Of a DNA stretch of 64,000 nucleotides, positions 18,109 through 28,226 are shown one piece after another (the stretch's first letter is position 1; each line of letters opens with the position of its first letter). The stretch comes from Bowmanella dokdonensis (lineage in GTDB: Bacteria; Pseudomonadota; Gammaproteobacteria; Enterobacterales; Alteromonadaceae): positions 1 through 64,000 of the forward strand of contig NZ_JAFKCV010000019.1 of assembly GCF_017254865.1 (NCBI RefSeq), in the 5' to 3' direction. A program made the translations under genes and the position numbers. The notes beneath the pieces are model-generated. The model did not search any database. It was not told the origin of the DNA and worked only from the letters and a program-made list of their open reading frames with translations.

Positions 18109-18135
18109 AAAAAAGGGAGCCTGGCTCCCTTTTTT
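18109..18135 (+). terminator. Rho-independent terminator after the slyD-like gene
   Basis: GGGAGC (18115-18120) and GCTCCC (18124-18129) form a perfect stem with a three-base loop, preceded by A-rich and followed by six T. It ends the ygfZ/slyD-like transcript and, with its A-rich left flank, could also act on the converging transcript of the binding-protein gene. Confidence 0.92.
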
Positions 18136-18301
18136 ATACCGTTAAGGTTTAGCTTTGGGATTGCGCTGGTCACTGATTGAAGCATTATTGCTCGCGCCAA
18201 GAGATAAGAGTCAAAAGGAAGATGACCCTCTCTGCGGCTTTGCGTGGCTGGCGCGAACCTTCGGACACAGGCATCTGCATCTCCTAGTCGGGCCGGACCT
18301 G

Positions 18302-19054
18302 CTATTTCCAGTCGCTCATACCGTATTTGGCCAGAATAGCATCCAGCTCGCCGGACTCCCTCAAGGCCCGGGTGCCTTTATCCACAAGCGCCACATAGTC
18401 TTTGGAACTGGCCTTGGCCGGGCTGCAGGCGATGTACATCTCAGAAGGCTCGTTCATGGTACCGGCCATGCCGATTCCGCTGACTCCCATATCCTTGAGT
18501 TTGGCCTGCATCACGCTGGGTGATTCGATTACCACATCCACCCTGCCCGCTTCGAGCTTCTTGATGTTCTTTTCCAGAGCATCGTTGCCCCCCAGCCCCT
18601 GGAAGACACCAGGGTTGGCCTCAATCAGGGCATCCAGTTCATCCCCGTAGGCATAACCGTTGATGACCGCCACCTTCTGGGTCAACAGGGAATCCAGACC
18701 ATCGAACGACCAGTTGTGCCCGCTGCGGGTGAAAAAGGCCGTGTCGTCATAGCCCCAGAACTCATCGGGAAAGACGAAATCCGGTGCGTCTTCCTTGTAG
18801 GCTCCCACCACGCAATCGAAGTCGCCTTTACGCACCGAATCCAATGCCCGCTCCCAGGGCATCAGTTTGTAATCAACCGTATGGCCGGCGGCACCGAAGA
18901 CCTTCTCCGCCAGTTCAATCATAAAGCCGGGCTTGGCCGCGCCCGGTTCGCCGTTAATGGGATACCATTCATCGGCACGAATGCTAATGGTATCGGCAAA
19001 CACTGACTGGCCGGTCAGCATCAGGGAAGCACAAAGGATAGATAGCTTTTTCAT
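18302..19054 (-). CDS. Periplasmic solute-binding protein (SBP family 3)
   Basis: The 250-residue protein has a clear signal peptide (M-K-K-L-S-I-L... cut after V-F-A near residue 20). A family-3 binding-protein fold follows: W-Y-P-I-N-G near the ligand site, G-F-M-I-E-L-A, M-P-W-E-R-A-L-D-S-V-R and a final I-L-A-K-Y-G-M. Such proteins bind amino acids or similar small ligands in the periplasm. No ABC permease or ATPase gene is adjacent, so it may be an orphan receptor or belong to a transporter elsewhere. The ligand is unknown. Confidence 0.85.
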   Translation of the reverse strand: MKKLSILCASLMLTGQSVFADTISIRADEWYPINGEPGAAKPGFMIELAEKVFGAAGHTVDYKLMPWERALDSVRKGDFDCVVGAYKEDAPDFVFPDEFWGYDDTAFFTRSGHNWSFDGLDSLLTQKVAVINGYAYGDELDALIEANPGVFQGLGGNDALEKNIKKLEAGRVDVVIESPSVMQAKLKDMGVSGIGMAGTMNEPSEMYIACSPAKASSKDYVALVDKGTRALRESGELDAILAKYGMSDWK

Positions 19055-19161
19055 GGTTACACCTGTTGTTCATCACAAGGAAGGGCTGTGCCGGACACCC
19101 GAAAATAGTAACCGGCACTTATTGAACATAGGCAGAAATGGTTGTTTTTCAAAGTATTGCG

Positions 19162-19191
19162 GTAAAAACAATTAAGCCGCCCGAAGGCGGC
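19162..19191 (-). terminator. Rho-independent terminator after lysS
   Basis: GCCGCC (19176-19181) pairs with GGCGGC (19186-19191) around a CGAA loop. On the minus strand the stem is followed by TTAATTGTTTTT, a good T-rich tail. It lies 26 bases past the lysS stop. Confidence 0.88.
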
Positions 19192-19216
19192 TGTCGCTGG
19201 CAATAACAGGCGAGGA

Positions 19217-20758
19217 TTATTCGCCGCTTTGCGGACGCATATGAGGGAAGAGGATCACATCCTTGATGGTCGGACTGTCGGTGAACAGCATCACCAGGCG
19301 GTCGATACCTATACCTTCGCCTGCGGTGGGCGGCAAACCGTATTCCAGTGCACGGATGTAATCATCGTCAAAATGCATGGCTTCATCGTCACCGGCCTCT
19401 TTTTCTTCCACCTGCTTGCGGAAACGGGCAGCCTGATCCTCGGCATCGTTGAGCTCAGAGAAACCATTGGCCAGTTCACGGCCGCCGACAAAGAACTCAA
19501 ACCTATCGGTGATAAAGGGATTATCATCGTTGCGACGGGCAAGCGGCGAGACCTCCCAGGGATATTCGGTGATAAAGGTCGGCTGATCCAGTTGCTCCTC
19601 GGCCGTGGCCTCGAAGATTTCGCACAGGTACTTACCGGCGCCCCAGACGCCGTCGACATCCGGCTCTTTGATATGCAGTTTCTTGGCCATGGCCTTGAGC
19701 CTATCCAGATGATTTTCCGGATCACGGATGGCCACTTCGTCGGCTTCAGGCCAGTACTTAAGAATGGCCTCACTCATACTCAGGCGGGCAAACGGCTGGG
19801 CAAAGTCATACTGTTTCTCTTTGAGCACATTGCCGTCATTGTCCCTGACCGTGCTGGTCACTACTGTAGTGCCCAGTACGTCCTGAGCCAGGAAGCGCAG
19901 CATTTCTTCGGTCAGATCCATCAGATCATGGTAATCCGCATAGGCCTGGTAAAACTCCAGCATGGTGAACTCTGGATTGTGCCGGGTCGACAAACCTTCG
20001 TTGCGGAAGTTGCGGTTAATTTCAAACACCCGCTCAAAACCACCCACCACCAGACGCTTGAGGTACAGCTCAGGGGCAATACGCAGGTACATTTCAATAT
20101 CCAGTGCATTGTGGTGAGTGACAAATGGCTTGGCCGATGCGCCACCGGGAATGACCTGCAACATGGGGGTCTCGACCTCCATAAAGTCACGCTCAGTGAG
20201 AAACTTACGGATACCATTGACGATTCTACTGCGTACCCGGAAGGTTTCACGGGTCTGCTGGCTCATGATCAGATCCACGTAGCGCTGGCGATATTTGGTT
20301 TCCTGATCGGCCAGGCCATGGAATTTTTCCGGCAGCGGACGCAGTGACTTGGTCAGCAGTTGGAACTCTGCCATGTCCACATACAAATCCCCCTTGCCGG
20401 ATTTATGCAACGCGCCGCTGACGCCTATGATATCGCCGATATCCAGGCTGCCATAACGTTCCTTAATGACCTGCTGAGCCTCCTTGCTGGCATAGGCCTG
20501 TATTCTGCCTTTCATATCCTGCAGCAACAGAAAAGGCCCGCGTTTGGCCAGGATGCGGCCCGCTACGCTCACCGGCTTGGCCAGTGACGCCAACTGCTCC
20601 TTGTCGAATTCGCCGAACTCGCTCTGCAGGTCCTGGCTGTAATGCTCACGACGAAAATCATTGGGATGGGCGTTGGCCTTGCATTTACCGCGGATGTCCG
20701 TCAGTTTTGCGCGGCGCTCGGCAATCAACTTGTTTTCGTCTTGTTGGATATCGGTCAT
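19217..20758 (-). CDS. lysS: Lysyl-tRNA synthetase, class II
   Basis: LysS charges tRNA-Lys. The 513-residue protein has an N-terminal OB-fold anticodon-binding domain ([11 protein letters not shown] near residues 62-72) and the class II motifs. Motif 2 is [15 protein letters not shown] and motif 3 is [10 protein letters not shown] near the C-terminus. Length and order are standard. It follows prfB by 22 bases, the conserved prfB-lysS operon. Confidence 0.97.
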   Translation of the reverse strand: MTDIQQDENKLIAERRAKLTDIRGKCKANAHPNDFRREHYSQDLQSEFGEFDKEQLASLAKPVSVAGRILAKRGPFLLLQDMKGRIQAYASKEAQQVIKERYGSLDIGDIIGVSGALHKSGKGDLYVDMAEFQLLTKSLRPLPEKFHGLADQETKYRQRYVDLIMSQQTRETFRVRSRIVNGIRKFLTERDFMEVETPMLQVIPGGASAKPFVTHHNALDIEMYLRIAPELYLKRLVVGGFERVFEINRNFRNEGLSTRHNPEFTMLEFYQAYADYHDLMDLTEEMLRFLAQDVLGTTVVTSTVRDNDGNVLKEKQYDFAQPFARLSMSEAILKYWPEADEVAIRDPENHLDRLKAMAKKLHIKEPDVDGVWGAGKYLCEIFEATAEEQLDQPTFITEYPWEVSPLARRNDDNPFITDRFEFFVGGRELANGFSELNDAEDQAARFRKQVEEKEAGDDEAMHFDDDYIRALEYGLPPTAGEGIGIDRLVMLFTDSPTIKDVILFPHMRPQSGE

Positions 20759-20780
20759 AGTGCGTTTCCTACCGGCCTGC

Positions 20781-21879
20781 TTACAGGCCTGATTTCAGGC
20801 TGGCTTGAATAAACTTGTCCAGTCCGCCGTCAAGGACGGCCTGGGTATTGCGGGTTTCCACCCCGGTACGCAGATCCTTGATGCGTGCATCGTCCAGTAC
20901 ATAGGAGCGGATCTGACTGCCCCAGCCTATATCGGACTTACCCTCTTCCAGGGCCTGTTTCTGCTCGTTCTGCTTCATCAGTTCCATTTCATACAGCTTG
21001 GCCTTGAGCTGCTTGAAGGCCTGATCCTTGTTCTTGTGCTGGGATCTGTCGTTCTGACACTGCACGACGATGCCGCTGGGAATGTGGGTGATACGCACCG
21101 CAGAGTCCGTCCGGTTGACGTGCTGACCACCGGCGCCGGACGCCCGGTAGGTGTCAATGCGCAAATCGGCAGGGTTGATATCGATCTCGATATCATCGTC
21201 GATTTCCGGATAGGCAAAGGCCGAGGCAAAGGAGGTATGACGGCGGTTACCCGAATCAAAGGGAGACTTACGTACTAAGCGGTGGACCCCGGTTTCGGTG
21301 CGCAGCCAGCCGAAGGCATATTCGCCTTCGAAACGGATGGTGGCACTTTTAATACCGGCCACTTCTCCTTCGGAGACTTCAATCAGTTCTGTTTTGAAAC
21401 CGTGTTCCTCGCCCCAACGCAGGTACATACGCAGCATCATATTGGCCCAGTCCTGAGCCTCGGTACCGCCGGAACCGGACTGGATATCCAGGTAACAGTC
21501 GTTGGCATCGTTGGGGCCTGAGAACATGCGACGGAATTCCAGATCTTCCAGTTGGTTGAGCAGGGTTTGCAGCTCAGCTTCTGCTTCGTCGAAGGTTTCC
21601 TGATCCTCGGCTTCAATAGCCAGTTCCAGCAACCCCTCCACGTCTTCGGTGCCTTTTTCCAGGCCGACGATGGTGTCCACCACTTTTTCCAGGGCAGCCT
21701 TTTCCTTACCCAGAGCCTGAGCGCGCTCTGGCTCGTTCCAGACATCAGGGCTTTCCAGCTCGCGGCTGACTTCCTCTAGGCGTTCGCGCTTCTGATCGAA
21801 GTCAAAGATACCCCCTGAGCGCGTCGGTGCGCTCCCGGATATCCGCTATAGCGTTTTTTACCGGATTGATTTCAAACAT
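20781..21879 (-). CDS. prfB: Peptide chain release factor 2 (programmed +1 frameshift)
   Basis: RF2 releases peptides at UGA and UAA. The gene is split over two frames. ATG 21879 opens a 25-codon first frame (M-F-E-I-N-P-V-K...) ending at TGA 21804-21802, and the main frame continues with D-F-D-Q-K-R-E-R-L. The join is the classical slippage site at 21801-21816. The main part has the stop-codon motif S-P-F near G-N-R-R-H-T and the catalytic [10 protein letters not shown]2 level thus controls its own synthesis through the in-frame UGA. The split is regulation, not damage. lysS follows. Confidence 0.97.
21801..21816 (-). promoter_or_regulatory. prfB programmed +1 frameshift site
   Basis: The minus strand reads AGGGGGTATCTTTGAC: an internal Shine-Dalgarno AGGGGG, the slippery CTT and the in-frame TGA followed by C. 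This is the same signal as in E. coli prfB, at codon 26. Confidence 0.97.
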
Positions 21880-22058
21880 AAATCTGAATTAGCTCGACAA
21901 ATTCAAAGGAGGCGGATTTTAGCGGATTTCCCGCTTGAATGACAGGCCGAAGGCGGCTTTGGCTACAGACTCTTTGGTTCTGAATTATGGGCTTATTGTG
22001 AGCTTTACTGCCCAGCCTGTTTCGCACAGGCAGCAAAGCGGTTTGCGGGACCAAACTT

Positions 22059-22085
22059 CCCGGATTGGACTTTGCTCCATCCGGG
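22059..22085. repeat. REP-like palindrome
   Basis: CCCGGATTGGA and TCCATCCGGG form an imperfect stem in the noncoding 242 bases between the CBS gene and prfB. The ATCCGGG/CCCGGAT arms resemble the GTAGCCCGGAT-type intergenic repeats common in proteobacteria. Only this copy was noticed in the window. Nothing else is recognised in this gap. Confidence 0.55.
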
Positions 22086-22121
22086 CTACCTCTTGTCGAT
22101 CCTCCTGTGAACTTCTAGCAA

Positions 22122-22706
22122 TTACGCCAGTTCGCGGTGCTCGTGCAACACATCGAAGATATCCTTAAAGCTGTGGGCCTTGGGCGCGATATCCAGCGGA
22201 ATATGCAGGGCCCGGGCGATATCTGCGGCAGATATCAACCCGCGGATTTTCTCATCCCGATCGACCAGCAGAATATGCTGTTCGCCCAACGTACGCAGGG
22301 TATGCACCACATCACCAATGCAGGCATTCAGGATCCTGTCATAGGGAATACCGTGCAGATGCTCACGGGTCACCATCAGATCTTCCACACACAAGTCCTG
22401 CCGTTCCAGGCCTTTTTGCGCAGCGATCATCAGCACCTTGCGACTGGTCAAATCGGCAAAGCTGATCACACCAAGAAACTGGTGATCCGCATCCACCACC
22501 AACAAGGATTTTACATGGCCCTTTTTCATCATAAACAGGGTCTGATCCACAGACACGTCCTTGTCGATTATTTGCGGGTTGCGACGGGTAAAGTCGGTTA
22601 CCACTTTCCAGGCTGGACTTTCCAAGGTCAGGGGTTCGGCACTGGTGCTGGCAGCAAACTGCAGCACATTGTTCAGACTATGGGTTTTCAGGGCTTTAAA
22701 GCTCAT
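22122..22706 (-). CDS. CBS-domain protein
   Basis: The 194-residue protein is built of two CBS motifs, the adenosyl-ligand-binding modules used as regulatory sensors. The first covers about residues 40-95 (D-V-S-V-D-Q-T-L-F-M-M, then S-L-L-V-V-D-A-D-H-Q-F-L-G-V). The second covers about 110-175 (H-I-L-L-V-D-R-D-E-K-I-R-G-L-I-S-A-A-D-I-A-R). No catalytic domain is attached. The start at ATG 22706 has GGAGAAAG upstream; the frame open to 22847 adds no family sequence. Ligand and partner are unknown. Confidence 0.85.
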   Translation of the reverse strand: MSFKALKTHSLNNVLQFAASTSAEPLTLESPAWKVVTDFTRRNPQIIDKDVSVDQTLFMMKKGHVKSLLVVDADHQFLGVISFADLTSRKVLMIAAQKGLERQDLCVEDLMVTREHLHGIPYDRILNACIGDVVHTLRTLGEQHILLVDRDEKIRGLISAADIARALHIPLDIAPKAHSFKDIFDVLHEHRELA

Positions 22707-22777
22707 GAGCTTTCTCCAAAACAAATTAAACAGGGTGACTCCCCAGCCAATAGGCAGGTGGGGAAAAATGACGTGTT

Positions 22778-23101
22778 TCAGAGAAAAGCGGGAGGGGCCC
22801 TGGCCTGAGTCAGGCTGCGGCCGGCAAGATATTCGGCCTGTATGCATGGAAAACTCGCAAGCGCTATGCCAGTGGGTAAGGATTGACTCGCATGGCAGAC
22901 CGTATCCTGGTCGTCATTGTCTGTCTGCAGAGGGAGCCCCTCAGCAGCAGAATCGAAAGCCAGTCCCGATAACAGCTTGGGGTTGTCGGCGTCGACCTGG
23001 CCGGCCTGTGTCTCCACCGATAACAGACACAGCAGCACAGTCAGCAGATAAGCTGCGATATGCCGGTAAGTCAGAGGTAGCGGATATAAGGTCGGTTGCA
23101 C
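22778..23101 (-). CDS. Small predicted secreted protein, unknown
   Basis: This 107-residue frame starts at a GTG and has a hydrophobic N-terminal segment (residues about 14-29) ending V-E-T-Q-A-G, which resembles a signal peptide. The mature part is short with two cysteines (V-C-H-A-S and F-P-C-I) and ends R-A-P-P-A-F-L. A short secreted protein with an R-x-P-P tail is reminiscent of the DUF2946-type small proteins, but the match is weak. No convincing ribosome site is visible. It may be a real small exported protein or a chance frame; I do not assign a function. Confidence 0.45.
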   Translation of the reverse strand: MQPTLYPLPLTYRHIAAYLLTVLLCLLSVETQAGQVDADNPKLLSGLAFDSAAEGLPLQTDNDDQDTVCHASQSLPTGIALASFPCIQAEYLAGRSLTQARAPPAFL

Positions 23102-23249
23102 AGCAGGTCAGGGTTTAGTATTCCTGATACCTACTATGGGGGACCCGGTAAATAAATCAAGGTAGACAGGGAGGCCAACAGGACCAACCTACCCGACTCG
23201 GCGACAAATGGCCGGATTCCCCAACACCTGTTTCCCGGCTGTGGCCCTG

Positions 23250-24230
23250 TTACAGCCAGCCCTTTTTCCTGAACCAGAGGATCTGCAACGTCAGGATCAA
23301 TATTAGCAAGACGATAAATACGCCAAAACCGAGATCACTTTCCGCTCCCGGTATCCCGCCGACGTTGATCCCCAGCAAACCGGTCAGAAAACCCAGCGGC
23401 AGGAAAAACGCAGCGACGATGGACAGCACATACATGCGCTTGTTCATTTGTTCGGCCAGATGATTGCCTATCTCTTCCTGGGTGACGGCGGCCCGTTCCC
23501 GTACCGCATCCAGATCCTCAATATGGCGGATAAGCCTGTCCTGGGTTTCCTGCATGCGCAACTTGAACTCAGGGTCAAACCAGTCGACTTTTTCAGTGAG
23601 AAGCTGCGAGATGGCCTCGCGCTGGGGCGACAGATAGCGTCGCAGGGAAATGATTTGGCGACGTACCTTGGCCAGGTCCATGCGCATTTGTGCATCCTGC
23701 ACTTCCAGCGCCCTTTCCTCGAAGTCAGCCACGCAGTCCTCGAAATTATCCACCGTATCCGACATGCGCAGAATCAGTTTCTCCAACAGGGCCAGCAATA
23801 TCCCATCGGCTGCGCATGGGCCTTCACCGGCCCGCAGCTCATTGGCCACATCGGTCACCGACAACAGCTTTCGCTTGCGGGTGCTGATGACCCGTCCAGG
23901 TTCCACCCAAAGGCGCAGTGAGACCATATCATCAGGCTCCGCGCCCGGATTCAGGTTGACACCCCGCAGCGCCAGCAGCAGGCCGTTCTTGTACCGGGTC
24001 GCCCGGGGGCGGGTTTCACCGCTAAGCAGGGCCTCGTAAACGATGGGATCCAGCCCCGACTCCTCAGTCAGCCATTTCTCAGCCTGGGACTGGCTGTAAT
24101 CCAGGTGCGCCCAGAGAATACCCTGTTCCGGCTGCCACCGATTGACGGCCGCCCAGTCCAGATCCCGGCCACTCCCCTGCCCGTCCAGCAACATGGCATG
24201 AATAAGCGCATCGTTATCCGGCATGGGCAT
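23250..24230 (-). CDS. zntB: CorA-family zinc transporter ZntB-like
   Basis: The 326-residue protein is a CorA/ZntB-type inner-membrane metal-ion channel/transporter. A long cytoplasmic domain rich in charged helices (to about residue 270) leads into two C-terminal membrane helices (about 272-292 and 305-322). The pore motif G-I-N-V-G-G-I-P-G has the G-x-N signature in the short loop. The N-terminal sequence (W-A-H-L-D-Y) and absence of the strict M-P-E loop favour ZntB over CorA. It starts on the stop codon of the upstream FMN reductase (TGATG), so they are coupled. Confidence 0.87.
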   Translation of the reverse strand: MPMPDNDALIHAMLLDGQGSGRDLDWAAVNRWQPEQGILWAHLDYSQSQAEKWLTEESGLDPIVYEALLSGETRPRATRYKNGLLLALRGVNLNPGAEPDDMVSLRLWVEPGRVISTRKRKLLSVTDVANELRAGEGPCAADGILLALLEKLILRMSDTVDNFEDCVADFEERALEVQDAQMRMDLAKVRRQIISLRRYLSPQREAISQLLTEKVDWFDPEFKLRMQETQDRLIRHIEDLDAVRERAAVTQEEIGNHLAEQMNKRMYVLSIVAAFFLPLGFLTGLLGINVGGIPGAESDLGFGVFIVLLILILTLQILWFRKKGWL

Positions 24231-24805
24231 CAGTCTCTGAGTTTCGCCAGGGTTTTGGCCAGCTCGGCACCAATTCCCTCAATGGCTTGTTGTTGTTTGC
24301 TGTCTTTCAGTTGCCCCTGCTCGTCGAAGGCACTGCCCGCCTGACCGATGGCCCGCTGGGTCGCCAGGACGGTTACGTTGATGTTCTGCAGCAGCATGCG
24401 CAAAAAGACCAGTCCGCGCAGCCCCCCCAGGGCACCGGGGGAGGCAGACATAATGGCGGCATATTTACCATTGAACGCCTGGAGCGGGGACTCCCCTTCC
24501 CGCTCCGTGCGGGATGTCCAGTCGATGGCATTTTTCAGCAGAGGCGAAAAGGCGCTGTTGTACTCTGGAGAGGCGATAAGCAGTCCGTCGTGTTCCAGCA
24601 GCAGCTGTTTCAGCTCCCGGGCCTTAGGTGGCAGGCCATGTGCTTCATGTTCGTCCTGGTTGATGATGGGCATGGGATAGTCCCCAAGATTAATCAGGGT
24701 CACCTCTGCCCCGGCCTCCCTCGCCCCTTTGGCGGCGATGGCTGCCAGTTTCTGATTAAAGGATGCCTGTCGGGCACTGCCGGAAAAGGCCAGAATTTTT
24801 ACCAT
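24230..24805 (-). CDS. NAD(P)H-dependent FMN reductase
   Basis: The 191-residue protein has a flavodoxin-like fold: K-I-L-A-F-S-G-S-A-R-Q-A-S-F-N (phosphate loop), P-E-Y-N-S-A-F-S-P-L-L-K-N-A-I-D-W near residues 83-99, and S-A-S-P-G-A-L-G-G-L-R. These are hallmarks of NADPH-dependent FMN reductases/quinone reductases (ChrR/ArsH-like). The ATG at 24805 has GGAG upstream. A start eight codons earlier is possible but less likely. It is coupled to zntB. The physiological acceptor is unknown. Confidence 0.88.
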   Translation of the reverse strand: MVKILAFSGSARQASFNQKLAAIAAKGAREAGAEVTLINLGDYPMPIINQDEHEAHGLPPKARELKQLLLEHDGLLIASPEYNSAFSPLLKNAIDWTSRTEREGESPLQAFNGKYAAIMSASPGALGGLRGLVFLRMLLQNINVTVLATQRAIGQAGSAFDEQGQLKDSKQQQAIEGIGAELAKTLAKLRD

Positions 24806-24891
24806 TTTTGCGTCTCCTCGCTGTTTCACCCTTTATAACAATTACCACATGCTGGTGAAACAGGATCAGGACAAAGCCTTGAGGGAAACCG

Positions 24892-24930
24892 GCGATAAAA
24901 CAAAAACGCTGCCTACGCAGCAGCGTTTGT
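24892..24930 (-). terminator. Rho-independent terminator after galU
   Basis: AAACGCTGC (24904-24912) pairs with GCAGCGTTT (24920-24928). On the minus strand the stem runs into TTTTTG and another T run. It lies just past the galU stop and marks the end of the ugd-epimerase-galU transcript. Confidence 0.9.
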
Positions 24931-24950
24931 GCAGATAAAAACTGACAGGG

Positions 24951-25841
24951 TTAAGCCGTAAAACCTTTGAGGTAGTCGGCAAAGTCCTTACCCAGGGTCG
25001 GGTGACGCAGGGCGTATTCGACATTGGCTTTCATATAGCCCAGCTTGCTGCCGCAGTCATGGCTCTTGCCTTTCATGTAATAGGCTTCCACCGGTTCGGT
25101 TTTGATCAGCGCTGCGATGGCATCGGTGAGCTGGATTTCGCCGCCGGCACCCGGAGGGGTAAAGTCCAGCATGTCCCAGATATTGGACGAGAGCACGTAA
25201 CGACCCACCACCGCCAGATCGGAAGGAGCCTCCTCTGCTTTGGGTTTTTCCACCATCTTGAGAATAGGCGCCGACTCGCCGGGTTTGAGATCCTTGCCGT
25301 TCAGATCCACTACACCAAACTGGCTGATCAATTCATGAGGCACTTTTTCCACCATGATCTGACTGGTCTGGCTCTCTTCGAAACGCCGTGACATCTCGGC
25401 CAGATTGTCGGTGCGGTGATTACTGCTGGCCTCGTCGATCAGCACATCGGGCAGCACCACCGCAAAGGGATTTTCCCCCACCAGCGGGCGGGCACAGAGG
25501 ATGGCGTGCCCCAGGCCCATGGCCACTCCCTGACGCACGTGCATAATGGTCACATCGTCGGGAATAATGGATTGCACTTCGTCCAGCAACTGGCGTTTGA
25601 CCCGTTTCTCCAGGGTGGCTTCCAGCTCGAAGCTGGTATCAAAATGGTTCTCTATGCTGTTTTTACTGGCATGGGTGACCAGTACGATTTCCTTAATGCC
25701 GGCGGCGATACATTCGCTGACCACATACTGAATCAGGGGCTTGTCCACTACCGGCAGCATCTCCTTGGGAATAGCCTTGGTGGCGGGCAACATGCGGGTG
25801 CCAAGACCGGCAACCGGAATAACAGCTTTTCTTACATTCAT
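24951..25841 (-). CDS. galU: UTP-glucose-1-phosphate uridylyltransferase GalU
   Basis: GalU makes UDP-glucose from UTP and glucose-1-phosphate. The 296-residue protein has the nucleotidyltransferase signature [11 protein letters not shown] near residues 13-23, then [19 protein letters not shown] near residue 130 carries a metal-ligand Asp, and the late segment [13 protein letters not shown] is typical. It closes the unit ugd-epimerase-galU, which supplies UDP-glucose, UDP-glucuronate and UDP-galacturonate for the adjacent glycan locus. Confidence 0.96.
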   Translation of the reverse strand: MNVRKAVIPVAGLGTRMLPATKAIPKEMLPVVDKPLIQYVVSECIAAGIKEIVLVTHASKNSIENHFDTSFELEATLEKRVKRQLLDEVQSIIPDDVTIMHVRQGVAMGLGHAILCARPLVGENPFAVVLPDVLIDEASSNHRTDNLAEMSRRFEESQTSQIMVEKVPHELISQFGVVDLNGKDLKPGESAPILKMVEKPKAEEAPSDLAVVGRYVLSSNIWDMLDFTPPGAGGEIQLTDAIAALIKTEPVEAYYMKGKSHDCGSKLGYMKANVEYALRHPTLGKDFADYLKGFTA

Positions 25842-25857
25842 TTAAGCAATCCTGTGT

Positions 25858-26862
25858 TCAACTTGTCTGATAGTACGTTTTGAACCATTGCACGAATCGT
25901 TCCACCCCAACATCGATGGGAGTGGCGGGCCTGAAGCCAACAGCCTGCTGCAAGTCGTCGATGTCCGCATAGGTGGCGGGCACGTCACCATCCTGCATGG
26001 GCAGAAACTCCTTAATGGCTTCTTTGCCCAACGCCTGCTCGATGGCTTGGATAAAGTCCATCAGGGCCACTGGCTGGTTGTTACCTATATTGAATAGTTT
26101 ATAAGGGGCCGAGCTTTGCGAGGGATCGCGGCCATCCCAGTCCGGATTGGCGACGGGGGCCTTGTCCTGAATACGGACTATGCCCTCGACTATGTCCTCA
26201 ATATAGGTGAAATCCCGCTGCATTTTACCCTGGTTGAAGACCTTGATGGGTCTGCCTTCCACTATCGCCTTGGTAAACAGGAACATGGCCATATCGGGGC
26301 GGCCCCAGGGGCCGTACACAGTAAAAAAACGCAGGCCGGTGGTGGGGATGCCATACAGATGACTGTAGGTATGGGCCATCAGTTCATTGGACTTTTTGGT
26401 GGCGGCATATAGCGACACCGGATGATCGACCCTGTCGCCGGTAGAGAACGGCATCTTGCTGTTCATGCCATACACCGAGCTGGAAGAGGCGTAGACCAGA
26501 TGCTCTATCGCAAATTGACGACAGCCTTCCAAGATAGTCAGGGTGCCAATCAGGTTACTGTCGGCGTAGGCCATGGGGTTTTCCAGCGAGTAGCGCACCC
26601 CGGCCTGGGCACCAAGATGGATCACCCGCCGGAACTGCCCCTGGACAAACAGCCGGGCAACGCCTTCACGGTCGGCCAGGTCCAGTTTGACAAACTGAAA
26701 GCCGGCTTGCCCCTCCAGTCGTGCCAGCCTGTCCCGCTTGAGCTGCACCTCGTAATAATCATTGAGGTTATCCAGGCCGGTAACCTGATGGCCAAGCTCC
26801 AGCAGCCGCTGGCACACATAGCTGCCGATAAAACCGGCGGCACCTGTGACCAGAATGTTCAT
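25858..26862 (-). CDS. UDP-glucuronate 4-epimerase-like NAD-dependent epimerase
   Basis: This 334-residue SDR-fold epimerase has T-G-A-A-G-F-I-G (NAD site), D-N-L-N-D-Y-Y near residue 36, Y-A-S-S-S-S-V-Y-G with the catalytic serine, Y-A-A-T-K-K-S-N-E with the Tyr/Lys pair, and [11 protein letters not shown]. The N-D-Y-Y and P-W-G-R-P-D-M-A features fit the UDP-glucuronate 4-epimerase group, giving UDP-galacturonate. Its start overlaps the ugd stop (ATGA), and Ugd makes its likely substrate. Exact sugar specificity is inferred. Confidence 0.88.
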   Translation of the reverse strand: MNILVTGAAGFIGSYVCQRLLELGHQVTGLDNLNDYYEVQLKRDRLARLEGQAGFQFVKLDLADREGVARLFVQGQFRRVIHLGAQAGVRYSLENPMAYADSNLIGTLTILEGCRQFAIEHLVYASSSSVYGMNSKMPFSTGDRVDHPVSLYAATKKSNELMAHTYSHLYGIPTTGLRFFTVYGPWGRPDMAMFLFTKAIVEGRPIKVFNQGKMQRDFTYIEDIVEGIVRIQDKAPVANPDWDGRDPSQSSAPYKLFNIGNNQPVALMDFIQAIEQALGKEAIKEFLPMQDGDVPATYADIDDLQQAVGFRPATPIDVGVERFVQWFKTYYQTS

Positions 26863-28226
26863 GCCGGCAACCCGCCCTGGCGGGCCGAGATACTCTGCAC
26901 ACTCAGGCCGCGGCCAATGGCGTAATACTGGAAGCCTTGCTCGGCCAGTTGCCCGGGATCAAACAGGTTGCGCCCATCGAAAATGACCGGGTTGCTGAGA
27001 CGCTCCTTGATCAAATCGAAGTCAGGCGCCCGGAAGACCTGCCATTCGGTACAGATAACCAGCATATCGGCGCCGCTGAGGGCGCTTTCCTTGGTGCCCA
27101 TCAGCGACAGATCGGCCCGGTGGCCGTAAATCCGCTGGGTTTCCTCCATCGCCTCCGGGTCGTAGGCCTGAACTCTGGCGCCCGCCGCCCATAGCTGTTC
27201 CATCAGTACCCGGCTGGAGGCTTCACGCATATCGTCGGTGTTGGGTTTAAACGACAGTCCCCAGATAGCGACAGTTTTTCCGGCCAGATCGCCATTAAAA
27301 TGCTGGTGGATATAACCGAACAGTTTTTCCTTCTGTTTGTAATTCACCGCCTCGACGGCTTCAAGGATACTGGCGTCGTGACCCACGGCCCTGGCGCTGC
27401 GCACCAGCGCCTGCACATCCTTGGGGAAACAGGAGCCGCCGTAGCCGCACCCAGGGTAGATAAACTGATAGCCGATGCGCGGGTCCGAGCCGATACCCTT
27501 GCGCACGTTTTCAATATCCGCACCGAATTTCTCCGCCAGGCAGGCCATCTCGTTCATAAAGCTGATCTTGGTGGCCAGCATGCAGTTGGCCGCGTACTTG
27601 GTCAGTTCGGCGCTGCGCACGTCCATCACAATCACCTTGTCGTGATTGCGGTTAAAGGGGGCATAGAGCTGACGCAGTTTCTTCTGCGCCAAAGCCGAGT
27701 CGGTGCCCAGAATAATACGATCCGGGCGCATACAGTCATTGACCGCCGCGCCTTCTTTCAGGAATTCCGGGTTGGACACCACATCAAAGGTGGGCGACTT
27801 ACCCAAAGAGGAGAGTTTATCGCCTAACGTGGCCCGCACCTTGTCTGCCGTGCCCACCGGCACAGTGGATTTGGTCACCACTATTTTATGGCCGTTCAGG
27901 TGTTCAGCCACGGTAGAGGCCACAGTCAGCACGTACTTCAGGTCTGCTGAACCGTCCTCATCGGGTGGGGTGCCCACCGCAATAAAGATCACCTCGCCAT
28001 GCTCGACGCCGGTTTTGGCGTCTGTGGTGAAGCTCAGACGACCCGCTTCCACATTTTGCTTAACCAGAGGCTCCAGACCCGGCTCATAGATAGGAATGCC
28101 GCCCTGGTTGAGCTTGTCCACCTTGGCCTGATCCACATCCACACACACCACCTTGTGGCCCACCTCTGCCAATACGGCGCCCTGCACCAGTCCTACGTAG
28201 CCTACGCCGAATACTGTTACTTTCAT
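26859..28226 (-). CDS. ugd: UDP-glucose 6-dehydrogenase
   Basis: Ugd oxidises UDP-glucose to UDP-glucuronate using two NAD. The 455-residue protein has the NAD fold G-V-G-Y-V-G-L-V, the catalytic region with F-L-K-E-G near residue 154, [14 protein letters not shown] and the cysteine motif [12 protein letters not shown]. The C-terminal domain shows [20 protein letters not shown] upstream of the ATG is a good ribosome site. It is the first gene of the unit with the epimerase and galU. Confidence 0.96.
   Translation of the reverse strand: MKVTVFGVGYVGLVQGAVLAEVGHKVVCVDVDQAKVDKLNQGGIPIYEPGLEPLVKQNVEAGRLSFTTDAKTGVEHGEVIFIAVGTPPDEDGSADLKYVLTVASTVAEHLNGHKIVVTKSTVPVGTADKVRATLGDKLSSLGKSPTFDVVSNPEFLKEGAAVNDCMRPDRIILGTDSALAQKKLRQLYAPFNRNHDKVIVMDVRSAELTKYAANCMLATKISFMNEMACLAEKFGADIENVRKGIGSDPRIGYQFIYPGCGYGGSCFPKDVQALVRSARAVGHDASILEAVEAVNYKQKEKLFGYIHQHFNGDLAGKTVAIWGLSFKPNTDDMREASSRVLMEQLWAAGARVQAYDPEAMEETQRIYGHRADLSLMGTKESALSGADMLVICTEWQVFRAPDFDLIKERLSNPVIFDGRNLFDPGQLAEQGFQYYAIGRGLSVQSISARQGGLPA

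Noticed and set aside
19229-20347. Long open frame (372 codons) antisense to lysS
   Set aside because: lysS is unmistakable on the other strand. The antisense frame has no ribosome site or recognisable domain and follows from the codon bias of lysS.
21684-21879. prfB as a pseudogene because of its in-frame TGA
   Set aside because: The TGA sits in the exact programmed frameshift signal, and the rest of the protein is complete.
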